A stretch of DNA of 64,000 nucleotides from Bacteroidales bacterium (GTDB lineage: Bacteria > Bacteroidota > Bacteroidia > Bacteroidales > UBA932). Under the pieces are notes generated by a model that ran no database searches, was not told the DNA's origin, and saw only the letters and a program-made list of their open reading frames with translations. Each line of letters opens with the position of its first letter. Position 1 is the stretch's first letter. The position numbers and the translations under genes are program-made. Location: assembly GCA_017399865.1 (NCBI GenBank), contig JAFQAT010000016.1, positions 1 to 64,000 of the forward strand. The letters are read 5' to 3'. Positions 24,024-32,247 of the stretch are shown piece by piece.

Positions 24024-25538
24024 CTAGTTGCTCTTCGGTCTCATCTGAGGGAAGAAGAGTACATCCTGGATGGTAGGGGAGTTGGTCATGAACATTGTCA
24101 GACGGTCGATTCCCATTCCGAGTCCTGATGTCGGAGGCATACCGTACTCGAGAGCGCGCACGAAGTCCATGTCGATGAACATCGCCTCGTCATCTCCCTT
24201 GTCCTTCAGCTTGAGCTGATCCTGGAAACGCTCGTACTGGTCGATCGGGTCGTTCAGCTCGCTGTATGCATTGGCAAGTTCCTTGCCGCATACGAAGAGC
24301 TCGAAGCGCTCTGTTAGCTCAGGATTCGTGCGATGGCGCTTTGTAAGTGGAGACATCTCGACAGGGTAGTCTGTGATGAATGTAGGCTGAACGAGGTGCT
24401 TCTCACAGTACTCTCCGAAGATCGCGTCGATGAGCTTGCCCTTTCCGAATGAAGGGTCTGTCTCCACATGGAGCTTCTTGCAGGTCTCGCGGAGTTCGTC
24501 CTCAGACATGCCTGCAACGTCTACTCCTGCATATTCCTTGATGGCCTCGAGGATAGGGAGGCGTCGGAACGGCGGCTTGAAGTCCACCTGGTTCTCTCCG
24601 ATGGTGACCTCTGTCTTGCCGTGGAGCTTGAGGGCGATCTTCTCGAGAAGCTTCTCCACGAATTCCATCATCCAGATATAGTCCTTGTACGCCACATAGA
24701 TTTCCATGCATGTAAACTCAGGGTTGTGGGTCTTGTCCATACCCTCGTTGCGGAAGTCCTTCGCGAACTCATATACTCCGTGGTATCCGCCGACGATGAG
24801 CCTCTTGAGGTAGAGCTCGTTTGCGATACGGAGGTAGAGCGGAATGTCGAGGGCATTGTGGTGGGTGATGAAAGGACGTGCTGTCGCACCGCCAGGTATG
24901 CTCTGGAGGATAGGGGTCTCCACCTCAAGGCATCCGGCCTCGTTGAAGTACTCGCGCATTGTAGCCACAATCTGGCTTCTCTTGATGAATGTGTCGCGTA
25001 CCTGAGGGTTCACGATAAGGTCCACATATCTCTGTCTGTACTTGAGCTCAGGATCCGAGAATGCGTCGAACACTTCTCCGTCCTTCTCCTTGACGATAGG
25101 GAGCACGCGAAGCGACTTGCTCAGGAGGGTGAGCTCCTTCACATGCACTGAAAGCTGTCCTGTCTTGGTGATGAATGCGAAACCCTTGACTCCCACGATG
25201 TCACCGATGTCAAGAAGCTTCTTCCAGACGGTGTTGTACATGGTCTTGTCTTCGCCCGGACATATCTCGTCGCGATTCACATATATCTGGATTCGTCCTG
25301 TCTCGTCCTGGATCTCTCCGAAGGAAGCCGCTCCCATGATGCGCCTTGACATGATTCGTCCTGCGATCACTACATCCTGGAAATTGCCTTTCTCTGCGTC
25401 ATACTCTGCCTTTATCTGCTCTGCAGATGTGTTGATGGGGTAGAGTGGAGCCGGATAAGGCTCGATTCCGAGTTCTCTGAGTTTTGCAAGCGATTCTCTT
25501 CTGAAAAGTTCCTGCTCGTTGAGGTCCATTATGCTCAT
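24024..25538 (-). CDS. lysS: Lysyl-tRNA synthetase, class II
   Basis: A 504-residue enzyme charging tRNA-Lys. Residues about 55-160 are the OB-fold anticodon-binding domain ([20 protein letters not shown]). The class II core shows motif 2 ([20 protein letters not shown]) and motif 3 ([14 protein letters not shown]). Its length matches compact bacterial LysS and lacks the C-terminal extension of about 70 residues seen in some Bacteroidetes. A TAAATTTG box (25596-25603) lies 57 nt upstream. Confidence 0.97.
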   Translation of the reverse strand: MSIMDLNEQELFRRESLAKLRELGIEPYPAPLYPINTSAEQIKAEYDAEKGNFQDVVIAGRIMSRRIMGAASFGEIQDETGRIQIYVNRDEICPGEDKTMYNTVWKKLLDIGDIVGVKGFAFITKTGQLSVHVKELTLLSKSLRVLPIVKEKDGEVFDAFSDPELKYRQRYVDLIVNPQVRDTFIKRSQIVATMREYFNEAGCLEVETPILQSIPGGATARPFITHHNALDIPLYLRIANELYLKRLIVGGYHGVYEFAKDFRNEGMDKTHNPEFTCMEIYVAYKDYIWMMEFVEKLLEKIALKLHGKTEVTIGENQVDFKPPFRRLPILEAIKEYAGVDVAGMSEDELRETCKKLHVETDPSFGKGKLIDAIFGEYCEKHLVQPTFITDYPVEMSPLTKRHRTNPELTERFELFVCGKELANAYSELNDPIDQYERFQDQLKLKDKGDDEAMFIDMDFVRALEYGMPPTSGLGMGIDRLTMFMTNSPTIQDVLFFPQMRPKSN

Positions 25539-25595
25539 AAGCGTATATCGTTATTTAGTTAATATTCCTGATATTCTGATTTCCACAAAATCGTA

Positions 25596-25603
25596 CAAAT
25601 TTA
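25596..25603 (-). promoter_or_regulatory. Putative -7 element of lysS
   Basis: The minus strand reads TAAATTTG, matching TAnnTTTG, 57 nt before the lysS start. No -33 TTTG was found. Confidence 0.45.
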
Positions 25604-25646
25604 CAATAAATAATTATAAGTCCTGCCGAGAATGAAAAAAAATCCA

Positions 25647-25654
25647 TATCTTTG
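25647..25654 (+). promoter_or_regulatory. Putative -7 element of recJ, predicting a leaderless mRNA
   Basis: TATCTTTG, the best form of the Bacteroidetes -7 box, ends only 6 nt before the recJ ATG at 25661. Initiation at the usual distance would put the 5' end at or next to the start codon. Confidence 0.6.
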
Positions 25655-25660
25655 TATGCT

Positions 25661-27397
25661 ATGGCGGTAGAAAAGATATGGAAATTGCGTGAAGGTGCTG
25701 ATGCTGAAAACGTCAGCCAGCTTTCTTCTGAACTGGGAGTGGATCCGGTGCTTGCGGAACTTCTGGTCCAAAGAGACGTGCGTACTTTCGAGCAGGCGCG
25801 TTCCTTCTTCCGCCCGAATCTTGCGGACCTCCACGACCCTTTCCTCATGCAGGACATGGAAAAGGCAGTAGAAAGGCTGCGTCAGGCCGTAGTGAACGGA
25901 GAGAAGATCCTCATTTACGGCGATTATGACGTCGACGGTACGACAGCCGTGTCCCTTGTATACTCTTTCCTCCGCCGTCTTACCCGTCAGATAGATTTCT
26001 ATATTCCGGAAAGATACGATGAAGGCTACGGAGTATCCTACAAGGGCATAGACTGGGCTTCAGAAAATGGCTTCGGCCTCATCATAACCCTCGACTGCGG
26101 CATTAAGGCCAATGAAAAGGTTGAATATGCCCGTGAGCGTGGCATAGACATGATCATCTGCGACCACCATCTTCCTGAAAACGAACTGCCGAAGGCGGTA
26201 GCGGTGCTTGACCCGAAGAGGGAGGACTGCCATTATCCTTTCGACGATCTTTCGGGATGCGGCGTGGGCTTCAAGCTCGTACAGGCATATTCGCAGAAGT
26301 ACGACATTCCGTTTGACACCCTGATCCCGCTTCTTGACCTTCTGGTTGTCAGCATCGCCTCGGATCTAGTTTCTGTTACAGGCGAGAACAGGATTCTGGC
26401 CCATTTCGGACTCAAGCAGCTGAACGTAAACCCTCGCGAGGGACTTCTGGCGATGATCCAGCTTTCAGGCCTTGAACCGAACCACCTTACTATCGACGAT
26501 ATCGTATTCAAGATAGGTCCGCGTATCAATGCTGCCGGCCGAATGGAATCAGGCCGGATGGCCGTGGAGCTTCTGACGGCCGTCGATTCCGAGGAAGCTG
26601 TCCGCATCGGTACCGAAATCAATGAGCATAACAATGAGAGAAAGAACATAGACAGGCGCATCACCCAGGAAGCTCTTGAAATGGTGCGTTCAGGAAACTG
26701 TCTCTCATGCGATAACGCCACGATCGTATATAATCCGCAGTGGCACAAGGGAGTTGTCGGAATTGTTGCCTCACGTCTTGTAGAGGCATTCTACAAGCCT
26801 ACGATCGTCTTCACCATGTCCCAGGGCGGCCTTGTGACCGGCTCGGCGCGAAGCGTGCATGGCTTCGACCTTTATGACGCCATCGAGAGCTGCGCAGACC
26901 TTCTCGAAAACTTCGGAGGCCATCTCTATGCAGCTGGACTTACCTTGAAGGAGGAGAATCTTCCTTCCTTCTGCGAAAGGATCGAAAAGGCGATTTCCGG
27001 TACCATCATCCCTGCCATGCAGACCCCGGTGGTCGAGATAGATGCAAAGCTGAACTTCTCGCAGATCACTCCGAAGTTCCTCCGCATACTCAAGCAGTTC
27101 CAGCCTTTCGGTCCCGGCAACAGCGCTCCTGTATTCCTCACGGAGAATGTGTATGACAACGGCATGGGACGTAAGGTAGGCGCTGAAGGAGGCCACCTCA
27201 AGCTCGAACTCATCCAGGAATCACATCCATACCATCATATCTCGGCAATAGCCTTCAATATGGCCGACTTCTTCGACCATATCAAGGCCGGCAACCCGAT
27301 AGATGTCTGCTACTCCATCGTAGAAAACTACTATCGCGGCACAGCCAACACCCAGCTCCGCGTAAAAGACCTCCGCGGCCGCGAGGAACTGGTGTAA
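25661..27397 (+). CDS. recJ: Single-stranded-DNA-specific exonuclease RecJ
   Basis: A 578-residue DHH-family 5'-3' exonuclease for recombination and mismatch repair. Metal-binding motifs are YGDYDVDGTTA near residue 88 (motif I), a DCG block near 142 (motif II) and CDHHLPE near 165 (DHH motif III). The DHHA1 region has GRMESGRMA and later QWHKGVVGIVASRL, and a GGH motif near residue 424. A C-terminal OB fold closes the chain. I start at ATG 25661 (MAVEKIWK); a TTG three codons earlier lies within the promoter box and is rejected. Confidence 0.95.
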   Translation: MAVEKIWKLREGADAENVSQLSSELGVDPVLAELLVQRDVRTFEQARSFFRPNLADLHDPFLMQDMEKAVERLRQAVVNGEKILIYGDYDVDGTTAVSLVYSFLRRLTRQIDFYIPERYDEGYGVSYKGIDWASENGFGLIITLDCGIKANEKVEYARERGIDMIICDHHLPENELPKAVAVLDPKREDCHYPFDDLSGCGVGFKLVQAYSQKYDIPFDTLIPLLDLLVVSIASDLVSVTGENRILAHFGLKQLNVNPREGLLAMIQLSGLEPNHLTIDDIVFKIGPRINAAGRMESGRMAVELLTAVDSEEAVRIGTEINEHNNERKNIDRRITQEALEMVRSGNCLSCDNATIVYNPQWHKGVVGIVASRLVEAFYKPTIVFTMSQGGLVTGSARSVHGFDLYDAIESCADLLENFGGHLYAAGLTLKEENLPSFCERIEKAISGTIIPAMQTPVVEIDAKLNFSQITPKFLRILKQFQPFGPGNSAPVFLTENVYDNGMGRKVGAEGGHLKLELIQESHPYHHISAIAFNMADFFDHIKAGNPIDVCYSIVENYYRGTANTQLRVKDLRGREELV

Positions 27398-27633
27398 TCT
27401 CTGTACAGGCACTATTCAATACAATCAGCATTATTCCGCTCTCTCGCCATGTATGTGGCACGACTACGGGTGGGGGTATCGGGATGTGTAAAAACGATAT
27501 AAATGTGTCTGTCCTGTCTTTTTAGTAGCAGGATAGACACGGGGTGTTTTGTAATATGTTGAATAATTGATACTTACAAGGCCTGTGGTGGCTATCATGC
27601 CGATGTGTGGACAGGATAGACACATATGGCCCG
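27398..27633. repeat. Intergenic region with a hairpin and repeated AGGATAGACAC units
   Basis: No gene is seen in these 236 bp between convergent recJ and aroK. GTGTCTGTCCTG (27505-27516) pairs with CAGGATAGACAC (27529-27540) through 12 positions including one G-T wobble, with a 12-nt loop. CAGGATAGACAC recurs exactly at 27612-27623. This may be a bidirectional terminator that has been duplicated, or a small repeat element. A G-rich run lies near 27470. Confidence 0.5.
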
Positions 27634-28473
27634 CTAAAGAATGTCTGTCCCGCCAGCTATCCGGTCGAAAAGCATAGTACGGCCAGCATGGAAATAATCT
27701 GAAATTTCCCTGCTGATATCGGAGATGGATTTACCGTCCGTGTCAATGATGATGTGGGCGGTCTTTTCGTATGTGGCCGCGCGTCTGGCCATCAGGTCTT
27801 CGATCCGTGACCTCAAAGCAGATTCCTCGTCTCCCTCCGGTCGCTCGGAATTACATCCTCCCGACAGCATCGGGCGTCCATCGGCTTCGCCATCGCTCTG
27901 AAGGTCGCCTTCGCTCGAAATGACACCAAGCGGAGCTCCCTGAAGCATCGGCCTGCCGGATGATTCGCCTTCAAGATGGCTGACAAGGGTCTCGATGGAT
28001 GCCCGCAGATATATGCATATGGTCTTCTCATGTACCATCTCCGCACACTCCTTCGTCATCACCGTCCCGCCCCCCAGTGCCACCACCGCTGAAACTGGAA
28101 CAGCCGGATCGGGAGTGTCTGCCTGATCGTGTGAAGTATTTGCCAGATGGACGTGGCCGCTGTTTTGCCATTCCGTGTCAGGAGATAAGGCATTTGTGCG
28201 GAATTGGCATTTCCCCACCCCCGGGTAGTGGGAGGGGGCCAATGGAGTACTTTGCCTTATCTCCTGTGTGTTGAATACAAGTTCAAGTGCATCTGCTTCC
28301 ATCCTCCTGAATCCCGCCTCTCCATCTGTCGCAAAAATCTCCGGAATTGAACGTCCGGAGGTTTCCTCTATGACAGAATCCAGGTCCATGAAAGGACAGC
28401 AGAGCAACTTCGAGAGTTCCCTCCCGACGCTGCTCTTGCCGCATCCCATAAATCCTGTCAGACTTATAATCAT
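27634..28473 (-). CDS. aroK: Shikimate kinase with two repeat-derived insertions
   Basis: Phosphorylates shikimate at O3 in the aromatic pathway. Core motifs are all present: Walker A GFMGCGKSSVG at 7-17, the shikimate-binding DLDSVIEE at 30-37, FRRMEADAL, the LGGGT Walker B-like loop at 133-137, the lid GRPML and RIEDLMARRAATYE. The protein has 279 residues where 160-190 is usual. The excess lies in two places: residues about 70-128, starting exactly with an 86-bp inverted-repeat element (residues 70-98), and residues about 178-218 in the lid, where GRPML is duplicated. Both are in frame and low in conserved character. It may still be active if the insertions loop out; a decaying gene is the alternative. 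Confidence 0.85.
   Translation of the reverse strand: MIISLTGFMGCGKSSVGRELSKLLCCPFMDLDSVIEETSGRSIPEIFATDGEAGFRRMEADALELVFNTQEIRQSTPLAPSHYPGVGKCQFRTNALSPDTEWQNSGHVHLANTSHDQADTPDPAVPVSAVVALGGGTVMTKECAEMVHEKTICIYLRASIETLVSHLEGESSGRPMLQGAPLGVISSEGDLQSDGEADGRPMLSGGCNSERPEGDEESALRSRIEDLMARRAATYEKTAHIIIDTDGKSISDISREISDYFHAGRTMLFDRIAGGTDIL
27820..27965. repeat. Repeat-like duplication inside the aroK lid region
   Basis: Two plus-strand units share TCGCTCGnAATnACA (near 27841 and near 27912), each followed by AGCATCGG (near 27868 and 27949). The motif resembles short intergenic repeats I know from Bacteroidetes genomes (from memory). It accounts for the second extra segment of AroK, residues about 178-218. 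Confidence 0.45.
28180..28265. repeat. GC-rich inverted-repeat element, copy A, inside aroK
   Basis: Perfect 13-bp terminal inverted repeats: AGGAGATAAGGCA at 28180-28192 and its complement at 28253-28265. A second inner pair TTGGC/GCCAA (28204-28208, 28238-28242) encloses a CCACCCCCGG...GTGGGAGGGGGCC core that matches copy B apart from a deletion of about 18 nt. It encodes AroK residues 70-98 on the minus strand. Confidence 0.8.
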
Positions 28474-28493
28474 TATAGGTATCTTTTACTGGT

Positions 28494-28601
28494 GCAGGTT
28501 GTGTGCCTGTTGGGTGGAAGAGGCATTTTGCCACCCCCGGCTAGGGGAAGGGGCCCACAAAGTGGGAGGGGGCCTCTGGAACCCTCAGGCATGCATCCTG
28601 C
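28494..28601. repeat. GC-rich inverted-repeat element, copy B, between parC and aroK
   Basis: A 108-bp element with imperfect outer inverted repeats (GCAGG...TGCCTG at the left, mirrored by 28572-28601), an inner AGAGGC/GCCTCT pair (28519-28524, 28572-28577) and a GC-rich core containing GGCATTTTGCCACCCCCGG. Its right end abuts the parC stop codon (28602-28604). Its left half matches copy C in inverted orientation over about 45 bp. Confidence 0.8.
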
Positions 28602-31307
28602 TTAGAATAACGTCAGCTGCGTATCCTCGTCAAGCTCGATGTCTATAGGATCCTCCACATCGCTGTTGTCGATCTCTCCTGCCAGATTCTCAGCCTCCGA
28701 CTCCTTCGCCTGTGCATCGTCCTCCGGCTTATGGATTGGCTCGACGAAATGAACCTTCTTCACATCCAGTGCACTTACCTTCTTGCCCTTCGCCTGAAGT
28801 CCCTTCTTGGCGATGAACTCTTCGGCATCGACAGTCTCCGGATCACGGTTCACGTTCTTGCCACCGAAGATGATCTCGAACTGAGGATGCAGGTCGTCGC
28901 TGATCTCGACAAGATACGAACCCTTGACCTCTGAGATGAAGCTTACTGGCGTGTTGTCGCTCACATCAAACGAGAAACGTTTCACATAGAACGAAGTCAC
29001 AGACTTATCATAATACAATGCCGTATATACCTTATTCGTATCGAGCTTCTCAATCTTCAGCAGCTCGCCCTGATACCTGTTGCTCAGGTCGAATGTCGTG
29101 GTATAATATGTACCGTCCTTGAAGATGGCCAGAATGTGGTCTCCTGTATTGAACTGACCCAGATGGAGTCCGCGTCCGTCCTCGTTGAGCCTCTGGATGT
29201 CCTCGTCGAACCAGATGTCCTTGCCTCCGATCGTAGAGATACCTTTCGACTTGAGCTGTATCTTTTGGATAGGATTCTTAGAAACGAGGTTACCCCTTGA
29301 AGCGCGGCCCTTGATGAGAAGCTGCGAGAAATCGTATTCGTCGATGAGCTTCTTCAGCTTAGCCCTCTGCCTGAAGTAGATCTTGACGGTCTCTGCCTCT
29401 CCGTTATGGTTCACGGTCAGCCAGAGTATCTGCGAACCGGCAGTTCCCTGAGTGATGTCATATTCCTTGTCACGGGTCACGCTGGTCACAGCGAATCTCT
29501 TCGCATAGCTTACTGCAGTCTTTCCTTCGCGGTAGATGACGTTGTAGATCGTCCTCTGGTCGTTTCGGTCGAAGAGACCCACATACATGATGTCCTTTCC
29601 GAAGAATGCCTTTTCTGAAACCTTCGTCACGCGGTACTTTCCGTCCTTGTGGATCACGATGATTTCAGAGAGGTCAGAACAGTCGCAGATGAATTCCGCA
29701 TTGTCCTCCTTCTTGAGGGCGATGCCGACGAATCCCTCAGCCTTGTTAGCGTAGAGCTTCGCATTGTTGCTTACCACTCTTGCGGTCTCGATGTTCTCGA
29801 ATTCTACAAGTTCGGTAAGCCTTGGATATGCCTTTCCATACTTCTTCTTGAGGTTCTTGAAGTAGTTGATGGTGAAGTCGTTGAGGTGGTCAAGATGGTT
29901 CTGCACCTCTTCCATCTCCGCCTCGATACCCTTGAGCTTCTCGTCGACAGCCTTTGTGTCGAACTTCGAAATCTTCCTTACAGGCTTCTCGACAAGCTTG
30001 TGGATGTCTTCCATAAGGATAGGCCGCTTCAGATACTTCTGATACTCGAGCATCTTCTCGAAGACTTCCTGGAGCTGTGCCTCCCATGTCTTCGCATCGC
30101 CTTCGAGAATCTTGTAGACCTTGTTCTCGAAGAAGATCTTCTCAAGAGAGTTGTAGTGCCAGTCATTCTCGAGCTCTCCGAGCCTGATGGACAGTTCCTG
30201 ACCGAGGAGGTCCTTGGTGTGCCCGGTACTGTAACGGAGCATGTCGTTCACACTGAGCACCTGCGGCTTGTTGTCCAGGATCACGCATGTGTTCGGAGTG
30301 ATCGACACTTCACATGCAGTAAACGCATAGAGGGCGTCGATGGTCTTGTCCGGAGACACGTCGTTAGGAAGATGGATTATGATGTTTACCTTGTCTGTTG
30401 TCAGGTCGTCGATCTTCTTGATCTTGATCTTTCCGGTCTCCTTTGCCTTGAGAATGGTCTCGATGACTACAGGAGTGGTCTTGCTGTACGGAACCTCCGT
30501 AATGGCAAGGGTGTTCTTGTCAAGCTTCTCGATCTTTGCGCGGATCTTGATCTTTCCTCCCTTGCGCTTGCTGCTGTATTTCGAGCAGTCTGCCGAGCCT
30601 CCGGTGAGGAAGTCAGGGAATATCTCGAAATCCTTTCCCTGAAGAATGGCTATCGACGCGTCAATAAGTTCATTGAAGTTGTGAGGAAGGATCTTCGATG
30701 CGAAACCGGCTCCGATACCCTCCGTACCCTGGGCCAGTAGGATAGGGAACTTCACAGGAAGCTCGATAGGCTCCTGGTTCCTTCCATCATATGAGGTCAT
30801 CCAGTTGGTGGTCTTCGGATTGAAGACGACCTCTTTTCCGAACTTGCTCAGACGTGCCTCGATGTATCGCGGTGCCGCGTTTGAGTCTCCTGTAAGGATG
30901 TTACCCCAGTTTCCCTGACAGTCCACCAGATAGTTTCTCTGACCGAGCCATACGAGGGCTCCGAGGATGGACTGGTCTCCGTGAGGGTGGAACTGCATGG
31001 CCTGTCCGACGATGTTCGCCACCTTCGTGTAGCTTCCGTCGTCCATTCTCCACATCGCATGGAGAACTCGCCTCTGAACCGGCTTGAGGCCGTCGATCAG
31101 ATGCGGTACCGCTCTGTAGAGCACGGTGTATGAGGAGTAGTCGATGTACCACTCCCTGAACATGCCTGACAGCTTGTATTTCTTTCCGCCGTCTCCCAGA
31201 AGCCTTTCAAACCTTCCGGTAGGAGCGGCCTCTTCCGACAGTTCCTGTTCTTCGTTCTCGATATCGTTGATTTCCTCTTCAGGAAGATCGGTTTCTTCAA
31301 AACTCAT
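28602..31307 (-). CDS. parC: DNA topoisomerase IV subunit A
   Basis: A 901-residue type IIA topoisomerase breakage-reunion subunit that decatenates chromosomes with ParE. The N-terminal domain has HLIDGLKPVQRRVLHAM, QAMQFHPHGD and the active-site Tyr148 in AAPRYIEAR. The coiled-coil tower is near residues 430-490, and the C-terminal domain is a degenerate beta-pinwheel lacking a GyrA box, which favours ParC over GyrA. The acidic N-terminal 30 residues and the acidic C-terminal tail (residues about 860-901) are lineage-specific. Length fits Bacteroidetes ParC. It is followed by the repeat element copy B and aroK. Confidence 0.9.
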   Translation of the reverse strand: MSFEETDLPEEEINDIENEEQELSEEAAPTGRFERLLGDGGKKYKLSGMFREWYIDYSSYTVLYRAVPHLIDGLKPVQRRVLHAMWRMDDGSYTKVANIVGQAMQFHPHGDQSILGALVWLGQRNYLVDCQGNWGNILTGDSNAAPRYIEARLSKFGKEVVFNPKTTNWMTSYDGRNQEPIELPVKFPILLAQGTEGIGAGFASKILPHNFNELIDASIAILQGKDFEIFPDFLTGGSADCSKYSSKRKGGKIKIRAKIEKLDKNTLAITEVPYSKTTPVVIETILKAKETGKIKIKKIDDLTTDKVNIIIHLPNDVSPDKTIDALYAFTACEVSITPNTCVILDNKPQVLSVNDMLRYSTGHTKDLLGQELSIRLGELENDWHYNSLEKIFFENKVYKILEGDAKTWEAQLQEVFEKMLEYQKYLKRPILMEDIHKLVEKPVRKISKFDTKAVDEKLKGIEAEMEEVQNHLDHLNDFTINYFKNLKKKYGKAYPRLTELVEFENIETARVVSNNAKLYANKAEGFVGIALKKEDNAEFICDCSDLSEIIVIHKDGKYRVTKVSEKAFFGKDIMYVGLFDRNDQRTIYNVIYREGKTAVSYAKRFAVTSVTRDKEYDITQGTAGSQILWLTVNHNGEAETVKIYFRQRAKLKKLIDEYDFSQLLIKGRASRGNLVSKNPIQKIQLKSKGISTIGGKDIWFDEDIQRLNEDGRGLHLGQFNTGDHILAIFKDGTYYTTTFDLSNRYQGELLKIEKLDTNKVYTALYYDKSVTSFYVKRFSFDVSDNTPVSFISEVKGSYLVEISDDLHPQFEIIFGGKNVNRDPETVDAEEFIAKKGLQAKGKKVSALDVKKVHFVEPIHKPEDDAQAKESEAENLAGEIDNSDVEDPIDIELDEDTQLTLF

Positions 31308-31346
31308 AGTTTTTCCGTGTATATATGGTTAGCGGCTGGCCGCATT

Positions 31347-32243
31347 CTAGTATTCGTATCCGAATCTTCTCAATTCCTTCTTGCTTTCCCTCCAGTCGGG
31401 ATCCACCTTTACAAACAGACGCAGGAACACCTTCTTCTGGAAGAAGTCTTCCATCTCGATGCGGGCCTGGGTACCGACCTTCTTGAGCGACTGTCCTCCC
31501 TTGCCGATGATGATGCCCTTCTGGGTTTCGCGCATGACGTAGATCACTGCACTGATGTCATATCTTTCCTCGCCTTCCTTGAATTCCTCTATCGCTACCT
31601 CGCAACTGTACGGAATCTCCTCCTTATAGTTGAGGAATATCTTCTCGCGTACTATCTCCGACGCGAAGAACCTGAGGTTCTTGTCGGTGAACACATCCTT
31701 GTCATACCATGCAGGTGCATAAGGCAGGTTGCTGACGATGGCATCGAAGATGTTGTCGAGGTTGAACCTCTCCTGTGCTGATGCCGGGAAGATGATGGCG
31801 TGCGGAAGCTGCTCCTTCCACCATCCCATCAGTTCCAGAACCTTGTCCTGGCTGCTTATGTCGATCTTGTTTATGACAAGCACGACAGGGCATTCGATCT
31901 TCTGGAGCTTGGCGATGTATTCCTCGTTCTTGTCTCCTTTCTCGATGGTGTCGGTGACATAAAGGATTATGTCGGCATCTCCGATCGCCGTGTCCACGAA
32001 GTCCATCATGCTCTTCTGAAGCCTGTAGTTGGGCTTCAGGATGCCAGGGGTGTCCGAGTACACGATCTGGTAGTCGTCGCCGTTGACGATGCCCATGATC
32101 CTGTGTCTGGTCGTCTGTGCCTTTGCCGTCACGATGGACAGCTTTTCGCCCACGAGGGCATTCATAAGAGTGGATTTGCCCACATTCGGATTACCGATGA
32201 TGTTGACAAATCCCGCCCTATGTCTCTTTGTCTGTTCGCTCAT
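31347..32243 (-). CDS. era: GTPase Era
   Basis: A 298-residue GTPase needed for 30S ribosome maturation. GTP motifs are GNPNVGKST (G1, about 17-25), TTRHRIMG (G2/switch I), DTPG (G3) and NKID (G4). The C-terminal KH domain contains GKGGQSLKKVGTQAR, which binds the 3' end of 16S rRNA. It begins 4 nt after the stop of the pseudouridine synthase gene upstream, indicating one transcript. Confidence 0.97.
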   Translation of the reverse strand: MSEQTKRHRAGFVNIIGNPNVGKSTLMNALVGEKLSIVTAKAQTTRHRIMGIVNGDDYQIVYSDTPGILKPNYRLQKSMMDFVDTAIGDADIILYVTDTIEKGDKNEEYIAKLQKIECPVVLVINKIDISSQDKVLELMGWWKEQLPHAIIFPASAQERFNLDNIFDAIVSNLPYAPAWYDKDVFTDKNLRFFASEIVREKIFLNYKEEIPYSCEVAIEEFKEGEERYDISAVIYVMRETQKGIIIGKGGQSLKKVGTQARIEMEDFFQKKVFLRLFVKVDPDWRESKKELRRFGYEY

Positions 32244-32247
32244 ACGA

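Noticed and set aside
25652..25660. TTG start for recJ
   Set aside because: It lies inside the TATCTTTG promoter box; ATG at 25661 is preferred.
29649..30740. 363-codon open frame on the plus strand
   Set aside because: It is antisense to parC, has unnatural Val/Leu/Asp-rich composition, and mirrors the codon pattern of the real gene.
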